Assembly: GCA_025055755.1 (NCBI GenBank)
Contig: JANWWF010000001.1
Location: 538,670 to 602,669, forward strand
DNA length: 64,000 nt
Source of the DNA: Candidatus Kapaibacterium sp.
GTDB lineage: Bacteria > Bacteroidota > Ignavibacteria > Kapaibacteriales > NICIL-2
Direction: 5' to 3'
Shown: positions 17,847 through 27,162 of the stretch, piece after piece
How positions within the stretch are numbered: the stretch's first letter is position 1
Layout: every line of letters starts with the position of its first letter
Made by a program: the position numbers and the translations under genes
Notes under the pieces: generated by a model
What the model was told of the DNA's origin: nothing
Database searches by the model: none
Seen by the model: the letters and a program-made list of their open reading frames with translations, nothing else

Positions 17847-18943
17847 TACTGGCGTTCCGATTGTGCGACTATGTGATGAAGTGTTTGTTGAGCAATACGC
17901 CGATCGCGCTGCTGTTGGGCAAGCTGGCGAAGGTCAACAATACGGTCTGCCTCATCCACGATTTCTGTACCGAGGATGGTCTCGACGACGTCCTCCAGCG
18001 TAATAAGTCCCTCGACGCTCCCGTATTCATCGACAACGATAAACATGTGTTGGCGCCGCGTGAGGAACTCTTCGAGCGCGCGGTCGAGTCCGATGTTTTC
18101 TGGAATGAACACCACCTGCCGAACCAGCGATCGCACTTTTTCATCACCACCGCCGCTGAGCGCACGCAGTAAAATGTCTCGCGAGAGAACATACCCAATG
18201 ATAGCATCCACGTTCATCCCCTCCCACACGGGCAAGCGTGAATAGGTCTGTAATTCAGGCATCTTTGCAGCATCGGCGATGGTCATATCTGCTGGTAACC
18301 CTGCCATGACACTGCGCGGTGTCATCACATCTTCCACATGAATGTCGCGTACCCGCATGATGTTTTGGAGAATGCGTACTTGCCCAGCTTCGAGCGTACC
18401 TTCTTCAACCGCTTCTTCCATGATCGCAGTGAGTTCTTCGGCTACTTGCTCGCGAGCTTCCTCTTGACTCCGATGGCGAGCATGGAGGAGCTTATCCACG
18501 GCTTCAATAGCAAGTACAAACGGGACACTCACACGGAGAATGCCGCGAAACCACCGTGCAACAACCAGAATTGCTCCATCAGCAACGAATGCACCGAGCA
18601 CATGCACCAGTGCCTTCCAGAGCACAACACCTGCAACAATTCCTAACAGCCCCCCAATCATCAGCATCCCACCTGTGGGAGCATATAATGCTGCTAAACT
18701 TGCTGAAACAGCAGCAACCGTTGCTACATCGAGCACCATCAGTAAAGTTCGCTCTACCGATCCAAGCCGGCGAGCATCATAGATGCAGTCAAGCAACTCG
18801 GGGAATCGTTCGTGTAGATGTTCTATCCGCGTTGCACTAGCCGAAGCTATCACTGAACGCACAAATGAAATCACACTCAGCAGAATACCACTGCCCCACG
18901 CGATCAGTGTTACAAGCAGCTGGTGCGATCCATCCTCGCTCAT
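17846..18943 (-). CDS. CorC/HlyC-type membrane protein with CBS pair
   Basis: The 365-residue protein has an N-terminal membrane part (helices near residues 8-30, 65-85, 90-115 and 120-150) and a CBS-domain pair from about residue 195 (VEDVMTPRSVMAGLP, then DEYGSVEGLITLEDVVE). This is the CNNM/CorB-CorC arrangement linked to divalent cation, especially Mg, transport. The usual C-terminal transporter-associated domain is missing or very short: after the CBS pair only about 40 charged residues remain. Confidence 0.85.
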   Translation of the reverse strand: MSEDGSHQLLVTLIAWGSGILLSVISFVRSVIASASATRIEHLHERFPELLDCIYDARRLGSVERTLLMVLDVATVAAVSASLAALYAPTGGMLMIGGLLGIVAGVVLWKALVHVLGAFVADGAILVVARWFRGILRVSVPFVLAIEAVDKLLHARHRSQEEAREQVAEELTAIMEEAVEEGTLEAGQVRILQNIMRVRDIHVEDVMTPRSVMAGLPADMTIADAAKMPELQTYSRLPVWEGMNVDAIIGYVLSRDILLRALSGGGDEKVRSLVRQVVFIPENIGLDRALEEFLTRRQHMFIVVDEYGSVEGLITLEDVVETILGTEIVDEADRIVDLRQLAQQQRDRRIAQQTLHHIVAQSERQ

Positions 18944-18957
18944 TGTTCCGACTGGTC

Positions 18958-19578
18958 TTAACTACGAAACTCTCGGTCAACGATCGTAATGCGGCCGGGA
19001 TAGGTCATCTTCCCGAACTTTGTACGGACAGTTGGCTGTGCATCAAGCTTTAAGCGAGCTGCTGATCCATTTTTCCCGCCAATTGCCAGTGCTAAGTTGA
19101 TTAGTTTTTCGTACCCTTGCTTACCAAAAAATTCATATAGGTCGAGCGAAATTCGCAGTGGGACAGTTGTCACTACCCCTGCGGCAGGAATTTCTACTTC
19201 GCGATCGAGCTGTCCACTCACGGTAGGTTGATCATCGATAAGGAGCCGAAAGTCCAAGCCAGCAAGAGTCGCAGGAACCGCACTGCGCCCCTGCGTCCCG
19301 TCGTTGGGATTACGGATTTCTAAGTCAACTATGAAATCCGCTGGCAGTTTGCCAGTGCGAAATGCATCGAGCAGTTTGAGACCATCGCCCACGGGATTGA
19401 AATCGCCCAGCGACGATTTGTCTGCCAGGGAAATACCCACTAAGCGAAATTCTCGCACCGAACCAAGCTTGAATTGCAGCCGCTGGAGATTTGTTAGCGC
19501 ATCGGAGATTTGCTTGATTTGTGCGCACCCCAATGGCAGTATTGCCAATAGCCCAGCGACACTCCATACACGCCACAT
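18958..19578 (-). CDS. LEA14-like lipoprotein
   Basis: The start MWRVWSVAGLLAILPLGC gives a short lipoprotein signal with lipobox LPLGC, so the mature protein would be lipid-anchored in the envelope. ATGs at 19587 and 19611 are in frame upstream. The rest is beta-sandwich-like: VGISLADKSSL...DFIVDLEIRNPNDG, LAGLDFRLLIDD and TTVPLRISLDL follow the LEA_2 (LEA14) pattern. Function is unknown; related lipoproteins are common in Bacteroidota. It is probably the first gene of the operon running to tRNA-Arg(CCU). Confidence 0.75.
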   Translation of the reverse strand: MWRVWSVAGLLAILPLGCAQIKQISDALTNLQRLQFKLGSVREFRLVGISLADKSSLGDFNPVGDGLKLLDAFRTGKLPADFIVDLEIRNPNDGTQGRSAVPATLAGLDFRLLIDDQPTVSGQLDREVEIPAAGVVTTVPLRISLDLYEFFGKQGYEKLINLALAIGGKNGSAARLKLDAQPTVRTKFGKMTYPGRITIVDREFRS

Positions 19579-19727
19579 GTGAACCATATCAGCAAAGGCA
19601 AAAAGTACCATTCTTGCCGCTGCAGCACCTGTGCAGCTATTGGCAAATTACAACACTCTACCCCTATCTGTTCTGCTCCCTTGCCATAAAGGCTCTGAAA
19701 GAGAGGCCCGGCGCTCGATCTATCACC

Positions 19728-20165
19728 TTATGCTGAGTGGCTCACCGTCTCGGCAAGCTGGCGTTCCAGTTCCTCTGCCTTCCGTCGTTGAATGTTAAGG
19801 GTCGTTAGCAGTCGCACTTTCGCAATCAAAAGTTTTTCTTCAATAGGTTTGCTAAGAAAATCATCTGCCCCATTCTCAATTGCTTTGAGCTGATTAGCAA
19901 CGTCATTGAGTGCTGTCACGATTACCACAGGGACCTTTGCGGTTACAGGATTTTCCCGCAAGCGACGCACTGTTTCGTACCCGTCCATTCGCGGCATCAT
20001 GACATCGAGAACAATAGCATCCGGCAGACGCTGCCCGACTTTCTCCAGGCACTCTATACCATCATAGGCTTCTGCTGCCTCAAATCCATTTGATTCAAGA
20101 TACCGCCGCAACAGCTTTGTAGTGATGCGGTTGTCATCAACGACTAAAACGTATGGCTTTTCCAT
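19728..20165 (-). CDS. Single-domain response regulator
   Basis: A receiver domain spans most of the 145 residues: VLVVDDN with acidic pocket residues, the phosphoacceptor Asp in IVLDVMMPRMDG near residue 53, Thr in VIVTALND and Lys in FLSKPIEE. A C-terminal helix with coiled-coil character (RRKAEELERQLAETV) follows, with no DNA-binding or output domain. I use the ATG at 20165, just before VLVVDDN. It lies 25 bases after bshC on the same strand; no histidine kinase is in the window. Confidence 0.92.
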   Translation of the reverse strand: MEKPYVLVVDDNRITTKLLRRYLESNGFEAAEAYDGIECLEKVGQRLPDAIVLDVMMPRMDGYETVRRLRENPVTAKVPVVIVTALNDVANQLKAIENGADDFLSKPIEEKLLIAKVRLLTTLNIQRRKAEELERQLAETVSHSA

Positions 20166-20190
20166 AGAACACTCCACAGTGATGCGACAA

Positions 20191-21804
20191 CTATGCTATC
20201 AATTTCGACAGCACAACTTGTGTGCCAGCCATCTGGAGCAATTCATCGGGCGTTGCAATATAGTGCGCACAGTTTGATTGTGTGGTAAGATTTCCGAACA
20301 CCGTGCGCCATTGCTCAACTCCAATTTTGCTAAGGATATGTATCGGCGCAATTGTCCGTTCCTGTAGCCTGTTATTGGGAAAAAGATGTGTATGCGCTCG
20401 CTGGTACCGCATCATTGCTTGCTGCTGTCGAAGACGCACAGCGCGCCGAATTTTCTGTTCCAGTTTGGCTAATTGCTCACCTATGTTGTGGGCAACAGCA
20501 CCGACTGCTTTTTTAAGCGAGGGATCATACTCCGCCGCTCGCCTCTCCAGCTCTGTCATGTATTCGAATTGGGAGCGTCGAATCACATCAAGCTGACTGA
20601 ACAGCCCACTACTGTCGAGCTGTCGTGCGACCCATGCGAAAAAGGCCGATTGAGGTTGGAAAAAGTGCTCTATATCGTTCCCGTGCTGCTCGATTAGACG
20701 GAGCACTGCTGCCGGAACAAGCGTTACCGAGTGTCGAAGAGCAAGCGTGGGCATCGGAATTTGCCAGAGACGATAAACACCACGCAATTGCAGATGATAC
20801 TGCAGTTCCGCTGGTCCAACAATTGTCACCATAGGCGCAAAAAGCCAATCCTGAACCAACGGCCGCAACACGGCGGTTGGCGAAAAATGGTGAGGCTCTC
20901 TCCGCATGCGTGCTGCTAACTCCTCTGCCTTGATACGCTGCTGCGCTATGCGGTAGTGCCACTCATCTTCTTGGTAAATGCGAAAGCGCCTATTGCCGTG
21001 ATGCAAAAACAGGTTGATACGCGCAGCGTCCACTTGAGGCATGTAGCCACGTTCCACAAGAAGCCGCGTCTGTTGGGCAACTGCCTGCTGAAGTTGACCG
21101 GGCTCGGCTATTTCGCGCTCCAGCACCGTCTGCATTGCCCCATGTGTGCGCAGAATAGACGAGCGGACAAAAAGAACCCCTTCCTCTTTCCAGACGTGGT
21201 GGTGTACTCCAATAAACGCATCAGACCACGATCGTCCAACCGCATAGCATGTGCGCAAAAGAGACAGGGTTTCTTCTACAAACGGTAAACCTGCCAGTAG
21301 ATCAGCTAACTGCCCAAGGTGCTCTTCCACTGCTGGACCAAGCCTGCATGAGCTAACGGTTGTTTGAGGTGGATATACTTCCGCTGAGGGGCATACGTAG
21401 CGCACTACACGATCGTCGTTGCTAACGACACTCACCTGGCTTGCTTCCGCAAGGTCGTGATCGTTATCCTCCACCCAAAACAGCGGCACAGCGTTCTGCT
21501 GGCGTGCAACCGCGACAATTGTTGCAATTTTTAGCCACGTGTAGAGTGGACCACCCAAGTAACCAACTTGCTGTCCTCCAATGATAACCGGTGCACCTTG
21601 GCGGAGACGCTCAAGATTTGTGCGTTGCTGCTGGCTCGTCACAAAGGGGTGCATCGTCTGCTCTATCGCTGGGATAGCTGCTGCTTGTACAGCGCGAGGG
21701 GAACTATCACCCGAACATTGGGCAAGAAGCCAATCGTCGCCGCGTGTGTAATCGCACACAAGCGAAGAAACACCCGGCACACGACACCAAGGAATCTCGA
21801 TCAT
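20191..21804 (-). CDS. bshC: Bacillithiol biosynthesis cysteine-adding enzyme BshC
   Basis: BshC adds cysteine to glucosaminyl-malate in the last step of bacillithiol synthesis. The 537-residue length and the blocks IIGGQQVGYLGGPLYTWLK near residue 75 and PLFWVEDNDHDLAEA near residue 105 are typical. The C-terminal half is helical with a coiled-coil-like segment (EQLAKLEQKIRRAVRLRQQQ). A YpdA-type reductase for the same thiol lies near 34 kb. bshA and bshB are not in the window. Confidence 0.92.
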   Translation of the reverse strand: MIEIPWCRVPGVSSLVCDYTRGDDWLLAQCSGDSSPRAVQAAAIPAIEQTMHPFVTSQQQRTNLERLRQGAPVIIGGQQVGYLGGPLYTWLKIATIVAVARQQNAVPLFWVEDNDHDLAEASQVSVVSNDDRVVRYVCPSAEVYPPQTTVSSCRLGPAVEEHLGQLADLLAGLPFVEETLSLLRTCYAVGRSWSDAFIGVHHHVWKEEGVLFVRSSILRTHGAMQTVLEREIAEPGQLQQAVAQQTRLLVERGYMPQVDAARINLFLHHGNRRFRIYQEDEWHYRIAQQRIKAEELAARMRREPHHFSPTAVLRPLVQDWLFAPMVTIVGPAELQYHLQLRGVYRLWQIPMPTLALRHSVTLVPAAVLRLIEQHGNDIEHFFQPQSAFFAWVARQLDSSGLFSQLDVIRRSQFEYMTELERRAAEYDPSLKKAVGAVAHNIGEQLAKLEQKIRRAVRLRQQQAMMRYQRAHTHLFPNNRLQERTIAPIHILSKIGVEQWRTVFGNLTTQSNCAHYIATPDELLQMAGTQVVLSKLIA

Positions 21805-21925
21805 ACTGCATTCATCACCATGATAATGGTCGTTGACGCAGGCTCAGCGCTGCTATTTTCCTCAGTAGCTCAGCGCAACAGCCCTGCTAATTTCGCGCAT
21901 CGTTTCACTGTTGTGCAGGACTTGT

Positions 21926-23410
21926 ATGCGTTTTTACAATTACATTGCTGGAGAATGGACACCCCCACAATCAGATCGCTGGTTTGCGAACATCAATCCT
22001 GCCGACACTCGAGATATCATCGGGGAGTTTCCGCGTTCCTCTGCGCACGATGTAGATCATGCAGTCACAGCAGCACAGGAAGCATTCCGCACATGGAGTC
22101 GGATTCCCGCTCCCCAGCGCGGAGAAATTATTCGGCGGGCTGGGGATATCTTCAGGCGTCGGAAAGAGGAGCTTGCTGCCATCATGACGCGAGAAATGGG
22201 GAAACCTCTATTTGAAACAAGAGGCGACATTCAAGAAGCTATTGACACCGCCTATTACAGCGCAACCGAAACTCGACGTCTGTTCGGCTACACAACGCCA
22301 AGTGAACTTCCGAACAAGATGAATCTTTCCTTTCGCATGCCGATTGGTGTCTGCGCGGTAATTACTGCCTGGAACTTCCCGATAGCTGTACCTTCGTGGA
22401 AAATTTTTCCCGCTTTGGCAGCAGGCAATACTGTTGTCTGGAAGCCCTCAGAGGATGCTCCTCACTCCGCGATAATATTTGCCGAAATTCTCGAGGAAGC
22501 TGGTGTGCCAGCTGGTGTGTTCAACGTTGTGCACGGCGATGCCGAAGCAGGAGCCGCCCTTGTTGAACATCCCCTTGTGCGTGTTGTAGCCTTCACTGGA
22601 TCAACAGCAACAGGTACTGCAATCGCTGCACGCTGCGGCACACTCAACAAGAAGGTGTCGCTCGAAATGGGGGGAAAAAATGCTGTTATCATCATGGATG
22701 ATGCCGACCTTGAGTTGGCACTCGAAGGAGTACTGTGGGGTGCATTTGGCACTACCGGTCAACGCTGCACTGCCACGTCACGGCTGATCTTGCATGCACC
22801 GATCCATGACCGCTTTCTCGAGATGCTCATCAAACGGGCACGGATGCTGCGGATTGGTTCGGGGCTCGACCCAGCTACCCAAATGGGACCAATTATCAAC
22901 CAGCGACAGTGTGACAAGATTCTCTCCTACATTCAGATTGGACAAGAAGAGGGCGCACGCTTAGTGTGCGGCGGTCATCGCCTCGCAAGTGGAGAATTTG
23001 CCAACGGCTACTTCATTGAACCTACTATTTTCACAGAAGTCCGGCCAACTATGCGTATTTGGCGCGAGGAGATTTTCGGTCCGGTGCTTTCGGTCGCAAA
23101 GGCAGAGTCATTCGAGCATGCAATCACGTTAGCAAATGATTCCGACTATGGGCTGTCGTCATCAATTTACACGCGCTCGGTAGAGTACGCTTTTGCTGCG
23201 ATACGCGACATCGAAGCAGGCATCACCTACATCAACGCACCAACTATCGGCGCCGAAGCACACATGCCCTTCGGTGGAGTCAAGAATACCGGCAATGGTC
23301 ATCGCGAAGGCGGATGGACAGTGTTCGATATTTTCACCGAGTGGAAAACAGTGTACGTGGACTTCAGTGGACGACTCCAACGCGCCCAGATAGACACTCA
23401 ATTGGAGTAA
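21926..23410 (+). CDS. Aldehyde dehydrogenase (NAD(P)-dependent)
   Basis: The 494-residue protein contains all core ALDH motifs: TAWNFPIAVPSWKIFPALAA, FTGSTATG, the catalytic Glu in LEMGGKN and the catalytic Cys in GTTGQRCTATS near residue 285. The C-terminal GAEAHMPFGGVKNTGNG places it near semialdehyde dehydrogenases of the aminoadipate or ketoglutarate type, but the substrate cannot be fixed. I use the ATG at 21926 (MRFYNYIAGEW) instead of the TTG at 21911. It is monocistronic, and its 3' end overlaps the convergent solute-binding gene by 13 bases. Confidence 0.92.
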   Translation: MRFYNYIAGEWTPPQSDRWFANINPADTRDIIGEFPRSSAHDVDHAVTAAQEAFRTWSRIPAPQRGEIIRRAGDIFRRRKEELAAIMTREMGKPLFETRGDIQEAIDTAYYSATETRRLFGYTTPSELPNKMNLSFRMPIGVCAVITAWNFPIAVPSWKIFPALAAGNTVVWKPSEDAPHSAIIFAEILEEAGVPAGVFNVVHGDAEAGAALVEHPLVRVVAFTGSTATGTAIAARCGTLNKKVSLEMGGKNAVIIMDDADLELALEGVLWGAFGTTGQRCTATSRLILHAPIHDRFLEMLIKRARMLRIGSGLDPATQMGPIINQRQCDKILSYIQIGQEEGARLVCGGHRLASGEFANGYFIEPTIFTEVRPTMRIWREEIFGPVLSVAKAESFEHAITLANDSDYGLSSSIYTRSVEYAFAAIRDIEAGITYINAPTIGAEAHMPFGGVKNTGNGHREGGWTVFDIFTEWKTVYVDFSGRLQRAQIDTQLE

Positions 23411-24612
23411 ACTGTTTTTGCTTGGTCGAGCGCTGTGAGCCGTGTAAGGAGCTGCTGCTGTGCTTGGCTTGGAGTAAGTGCCCGGTAAAGAAGCTGGGAC
23501 AGTACCTCCTCGACTGCGCGCTCTGCCTCAAGATAGGTGGAAGTGACAGGAAGGATTCGTGAGCGGAGTGTCTGCTCATATGCAGCGCGCCACAACCAAG
23601 ACTGCCGGAGCAAACTATCAAGCGCCGTAGGTGTTGGAGGATGCTGGGCTGGAAATCCTGCATCCGCAATACTACGACAAAAGCGCGCTGTCACATCCCA
23701 CTGTGCCAGATATGCAAGCAACGCATAGGCCTCGCGCCGATTCGGCGAATTTTTCGAAATTGCAAAGCAATCAGCGCTGAGGATACTTGCCCCATCGCCC
23801 CCTTTCATAGACGGGATGGCAGGAAGCACGGTGTAATGATGCACCACCGCTGAGTCTGCAAGCATCCACAATCCCGAGAGTACAGCCCCAAGCTCCCCTC
23901 GCCGAAGTCGTATATCAAGCTGGCGAGATGGCTCGACGACTGCAATCAGCGTCAACTGTTGTAACGCCTGTAGAGCACCAACCACATTGCTATCGGCAGC
24001 GGCGGCGCTATACGGAAGCACATGCAATAGCCTTGCACCTGCGGACCAAAGGAAAGGTAAGTCCCGCTTGATCACATTATGGGGATCGCTTGTGCAAAGT
24101 CCGATACCATAGCGCTGAGGCGGCTGATGAAAGGTGGCTAACCGCTGGTACATTTCTTGCCACGAAGCACCCTCGCTTATTCCCGTCGCCCGATGGACAA
24201 ACAGAACGCGTGCATTTACTGTCCACGGTATAGCATACCGTGTTGCATTGACCATACCAATTTGCACAAACTCTGGGCGTACGGCGGCTGAAAGTGTAGT
24301 ATCCAGCGGAGTGAGTACCGGAGCAAATTGAGCGATCCATTCTGCTCCAAGATGCACTACATCCGGTCCAGCACCACTGGTGAATGCGATCTGGAGCTTT
24401 GCTTGACCATCGCTCCACTGCAATGGAGTAAGCTCAACACGAATAGCGGGATGGGCACGTTCAAACTCCTCAATAGCGGCACGGAACGCCCGCTCCTGTG
24501 CTGGCTCGCTCCAAAAATGCCACACCTTCAGGACACGAACTTGTTGATCTTGGGCCGTACATGCCCCAAGAAATACCGCTATCCAGGTAAGTAGGGTGTG
24601 CCGATGCTGCAT
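23398..24612 (-). CDS. Orphan family 1 solute-binding lipoprotein
   Basis: The 404-residue protein has a lipoprotein signal (VFLGAC) and the family 1 extracellular solute-binding pattern: VLKVWHFWSEPAQE, FERAHPAIRVE and AGPDVVHLGAEWIAQFA. It would bind a sugar or similar ligand for an ABC importer. No permease or ATPase gene lies nearby. Instead its start codon shares one base with the stop of mrdA (TAATG), so it is coupled to a cell-wall gene. Confidence 0.85.
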   Translation of the reverse strand: MQHRHTLLTWIAVFLGACTAQDQQVRVLKVWHFWSEPAQERAFRAAIEEFERAHPAIRVELTPLQWSDGQAKLQIAFTSGAGPDVVHLGAEWIAQFAPVLTPLDTTLSAAVRPEFVQIGMVNATRYAIPWTVNARVLFVHRATGISEGASWQEMYQRLATFHQPPQRYGIGLCTSDPHNVIKRDLPFLWSAGARLLHVLPYSAAAADSNVVGALQALQQLTLIAVVEPSRQLDIRLRRGELGAVLSGLWMLADSAVVHHYTVLPAIPSMKGGDGASILSADCFAISKNSPNRREAYALLAYLAQWDVTARFCRSIADAGFPAQHPPTPTALDSLLRQSWLWRAAYEQTLRSRILPVTSTYLEAERAVEEVLSQLLYRALTPSQAQQQLLTRLTALDQAKTVYSN

Positions 24613-26438
24613 TATTGGAGCTGGGGTGAATCACCTTCTCCCACAGAGGCAGTCGCCGAGCCGCTCGGCGTAGGACGGTATCGCTCTGGATGAAAATATG
24701 CATCCAGAATTGCACGAGCGATTGGGGCGGCACGCGTTGCGCCAAAGCCAGCATTTTCCACCATCACACACATCGCAATCGTGGGATTTTCCGCCGGAGC
24801 ATAGCAGATGAACCACGAGTGGTCTTTACCGTGCGGATTTTGTGCAGTTCCTGTTTTTCCACAAACAGCAACACCCTCAACGCGAACATTCGTAGCAGTG
24901 CCCCCTGGCACGTTGCACACCGCATACATACCTTCCTGCACAATGCGCATGTAGCGTGGATTGAGGGGGAGTTTGATGCTTCCATATGCCACCTTTTCTA
25001 GCCGTCCTGTTTCTTTGTTGTAGATGGCACGCACAACATGTGGCTGATAGAGCGTTCCGCCGTTGGCAATTGCAGAGACATAGACCGCCATCTGAAGAGG
25101 CGTCACTCCCAATTCACCCTGACCGATACCGAGATTGATCATACGGCCATCGAGAAGATTTCCAGTGACACCACGACGCTCGAACCACTTTCGCGAGGGA
25201 AGCAAGCCGGGACGCTCCCCCGCAATATCAATCCCCGTAAGTTGGCCAAAACCAAACAAAGTGCCGTACTTGTACAGGTTGTCAATACCTATGCGCTGCC
25301 CCAGGCGATAGAAGAAGACGTTACACGATACCTGAATCGCCCGCCGCACATCAACTGTACCATGGGCGCCGTGGCATTTGAAGCTGCGACCGCCGTAGGT
25401 AAAGCTTCCCGGACAGTGAATCGTAGTCTGTTCGTCCAGTATCCCTTCGTGGAGTGCCGCAAGGGCAACAAGCATTTTCCAGGTTGATCCGGGTGGATAG
25501 ATTGTCTGCATTGCCCGATTGAATAGCGGCTTTGTCGAATCACGAGCAAGCTGAGCAAAGTATTCTCCAGCCTTTGGTGTCTCCATTGGATGGAGGTCAT
25601 AGTCTGGCTTGCTGACTAAGGCGAGGACCTCTCCATTCCGTGGATCAAGGACAACGATAGCACCATGATCATTGCCCATCTGCTGCTCGGCAACTTCTTG
25701 CAGGAGTGCATCAATGCTCAGGTATAAATCTGCTCCCTCGATTGCTTCGATATCGCTACGGCCATTGTTGAAGCGCTCAATTGGTTGCCCTGCCGCATTG
25801 ACCGCAACAAATTGTACTCCCTTACGGCCCCGGAGAAAGGGTTCGTATGCAGCTTCTAAGCCTGTTTTCCCAATGTAGTCGTTGAGAGTGTAGTAGTCTC
25901 CTTTGCTGGCGATATCTCGCTCATCCACCATGGCACGGTAACCGAAAACATGGCTTGCATGGGCACTAAGAAGATACCGCCGCTTAACATCTGTGCGAAT
26001 TTCAATGCCCGGCAGTTCGGCTGCATGCTCTTCAATTGCAGCAACAACATCCAGCGGTGCATCGCGAAGGATAGGAATTTGCTGAAATCGGTATGGGAGC
26101 GCCTGAGCATAGAGCATCCGCAGTGTAGGCACATCTTTACCTACCAATCGGGCCAACAGAGGGAATGTCATCGTATCAACATCATTGGGCGTCATGGTAA
26201 CGATAAACGCCGGATCATTGCGGACAATCATTTTCCCGTTGCGGTCATACATACAGCCACGCGATGGAATCTTTGCTCGTTGCTTGATAGCCTGCATTTC
26301 GCTCCGCTGCAGGTATTCTGCCCCTCGAATTACCTGTAGGTAACCTAACCGCACAACAAAAAGTCCGATGGTTGCAAGTACTGCAACGCGCAGCATGCGC
26401 CCTGCACGAACCGTCCACGTATCGAGAGAGGTATTCAT
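24612..26438 (-). CDS. mrdA: Penicillin-binding protein 2 (elongasome transpeptidase)
   Basis: The 608-residue class B PBP has one N-terminal membrane helix (15-35), a pedestal domain with RGCMYDRNG, and a transpeptidase domain with SxxK in PPGSTWK (Ser318), SCN at 371 and KTG at 528. It cross-links peptidoglycan during side-wall growth together with RodA. The usual neighbours mreCD and rodA are absent from the window. Upstream there is a gap of about 200 bases with only a tiny ORF. Confidence 0.93.
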   Translation of the reverse strand: MNTSLDTWTVRAGRMLRVAVLATIGLFVVRLGYLQVIRGAEYLQRSEMQAIKQRAKIPSRGCMYDRNGKMIVRNDPAFIVTMTPNDVDTMTFPLLARLVGKDVPTLRMLYAQALPYRFQQIPILRDAPLDVVAAIEEHAAELPGIEIRTDVKRRYLLSAHASHVFGYRAMVDERDIASKGDYYTLNDYIGKTGLEAAYEPFLRGRKGVQFVAVNAAGQPIERFNNGRSDIEAIEGADLYLSIDALLQEVAEQQMGNDHGAIVVLDPRNGEVLALVSKPDYDLHPMETPKAGEYFAQLARDSTKPLFNRAMQTIYPPGSTWKMLVALAALHEGILDEQTTIHCPGSFTYGGRSFKCHGAHGTVDVRRAIQVSCNVFFYRLGQRIGIDNLYKYGTLFGFGQLTGIDIAGERPGLLPSRKWFERRGVTGNLLDGRMINLGIGQGELGVTPLQMAVYVSAIANGGTLYQPHVVRAIYNKETGRLEKVAYGSIKLPLNPRYMRIVQEGMYAVCNVPGGTATNVRVEGVAVCGKTGTAQNPHGKDHSWFICYAPAENPTIAMCVMVENAGFGATRAAPIARAILDAYFHPERYRPTPSGSATASVGEGDSPQLQ

Positions 26439-26535
26439 CGCGGTAGTGTGCTCGAGAATCTACAAGCTGTCATTTTCACGATATACGGTGTATTCGAGCA
26501 CTAAGACGTCGGTGAGAGCAGCCACATTTTGCCTC

Positions 26536-26643
26536 TCAGTACCGCTTGGTACTAATCGGTTCCACCAGTGAAAGCATCCACAGGCAACCGGTAATCCCTG
26601 CTACAAACAAGAGCCAGCAACTGCACCATCGGGCCGATGGCAT
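26536..26643 (-). CDS. Possible 35-aa hydrophobic peptide after nuoE
   Basis: An ATG directly follows the nuoE stop codon (TAAATG) in the same frame and opens 35 codons. The peptide has one predicted membrane-spanning stretch (CWLLFVAGITGCLWMLSLV) and a short charged tail ending TKRY. It could be a small membrane protein, a product of stop-codon readthrough, or chance. Nothing else in the gap to mrdA looks coding. Confidence 0.35.
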   Translation of the reverse strand: MPSARWCSCWLLFVAGITGCLWMLSLVEPISTKRY

Positions 26644-27123
26644 TTAGGGCAGTGTTGCAAGCAAGCGGTCAACTTCTTCGATTGTGACGTTCTCGTAGTA
26701 GTCTTCGTTGATAGCAATCATCGGTGCACCACCACATGCCCCCATGCATTCCACCTCTTCGACGGAAAAGCGGCCATCGCTGGTGCGCTCATTGTTACCT
26801 ATCCCCAGTTTCGTGCATACATGGCGGAAGATTTCCTCTCCTCCCCGCAGCATGCAGGAGATGTTTGTGCACACCTGGATGTGATACTTGCCCATGGGCT
26901 TTTTGAAATACATCGTGTAAAAGCGTGCAACTCCCATCACGTGCGCATAGGGCAAGTTCATTACTTCCGCAACAAGGCGCATGACGTCTTCGGAGAGCCA
27001 GCCCCATTTTTTCTGTGCCATCCAGAGAACGGGCATTAGTGCTGCCTTGGGTTCTGGATAGAGCTTTTTGAGCCGCTCGATTTCTGCAAGTTCCTGGTCG
27101 GTAAAGTGCAGTGTCTGTTCCAT
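26644..27123 (-). CDS. nuoE: NADH-quinone oxidoreductase subunit E (2Fe-2S)
   Basis: The 159-residue protein is a thioredoxin-like ferredoxin subunit of complex I or a related NAD-linked enzyme. The cluster ligands are VCTNISC and CMGACGGAP in the late part, preceded by a helical N-terminus with MPVLWMAQKKWGWL. In complex I it works beside NuoF in the NADH-oxidising arm. No other nuo gene is in the window, so it may serve a dispersed complex I or a hydrogenase/dehydrogenase. It has its own promoter-like box 28 bases upstream. Confidence 0.9.
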   Translation of the reverse strand: MEQTLHFTDQELAEIERLKKLYPEPKAALMPVLWMAQKKWGWLSEDVMRLVAEVMNLPYAHVMGVARFYTMYFKKPMGKYHIQVCTNISCMLRGGEEIFRHVCTKLGIGNNERTSDGRFSVEEVECMGACGGAPMIAINEDYYENVTIEEVDRLLATLP

Positions 27124-27150
27124 TGTTTATCGGTTCACAACAAACGCGTG

Positions 27151-27158
27151 CAAAACTA
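27151..27158 (-). promoter_or_regulatory. -7 box of nuoE promoter
   Basis: TAGTTTTG on the - strand fits TAnnTTTG and lies 28 bases before the nuoE ATG, just past the hpnD stop. At the expected -33 position there is TTC, one mismatch from TTG, with a 19-base spacer. Confidence 0.55.
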
Positions 27159-27162
27159 CAAA

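Noticed and set aside
19644-19650. TAATTTG before the LEA-like lipoprotein gene
   Set aside because: It is one base short of TAnnTTTG, so I did not list it as a promoter.
21817-21830. Dyad ACCAT-GATA-ATGGT between bshC and the aldehyde dehydrogenase gene
   Set aside because: The arms are only 5 bases and such dyads occur by chance; no second copy or matching regulator supports an operator.
21568-22215. 215-codon + strand frame
   Set aside because: It is antisense to bshC and then overlaps the aldehyde dehydrogenase in another frame; both of those match known families.
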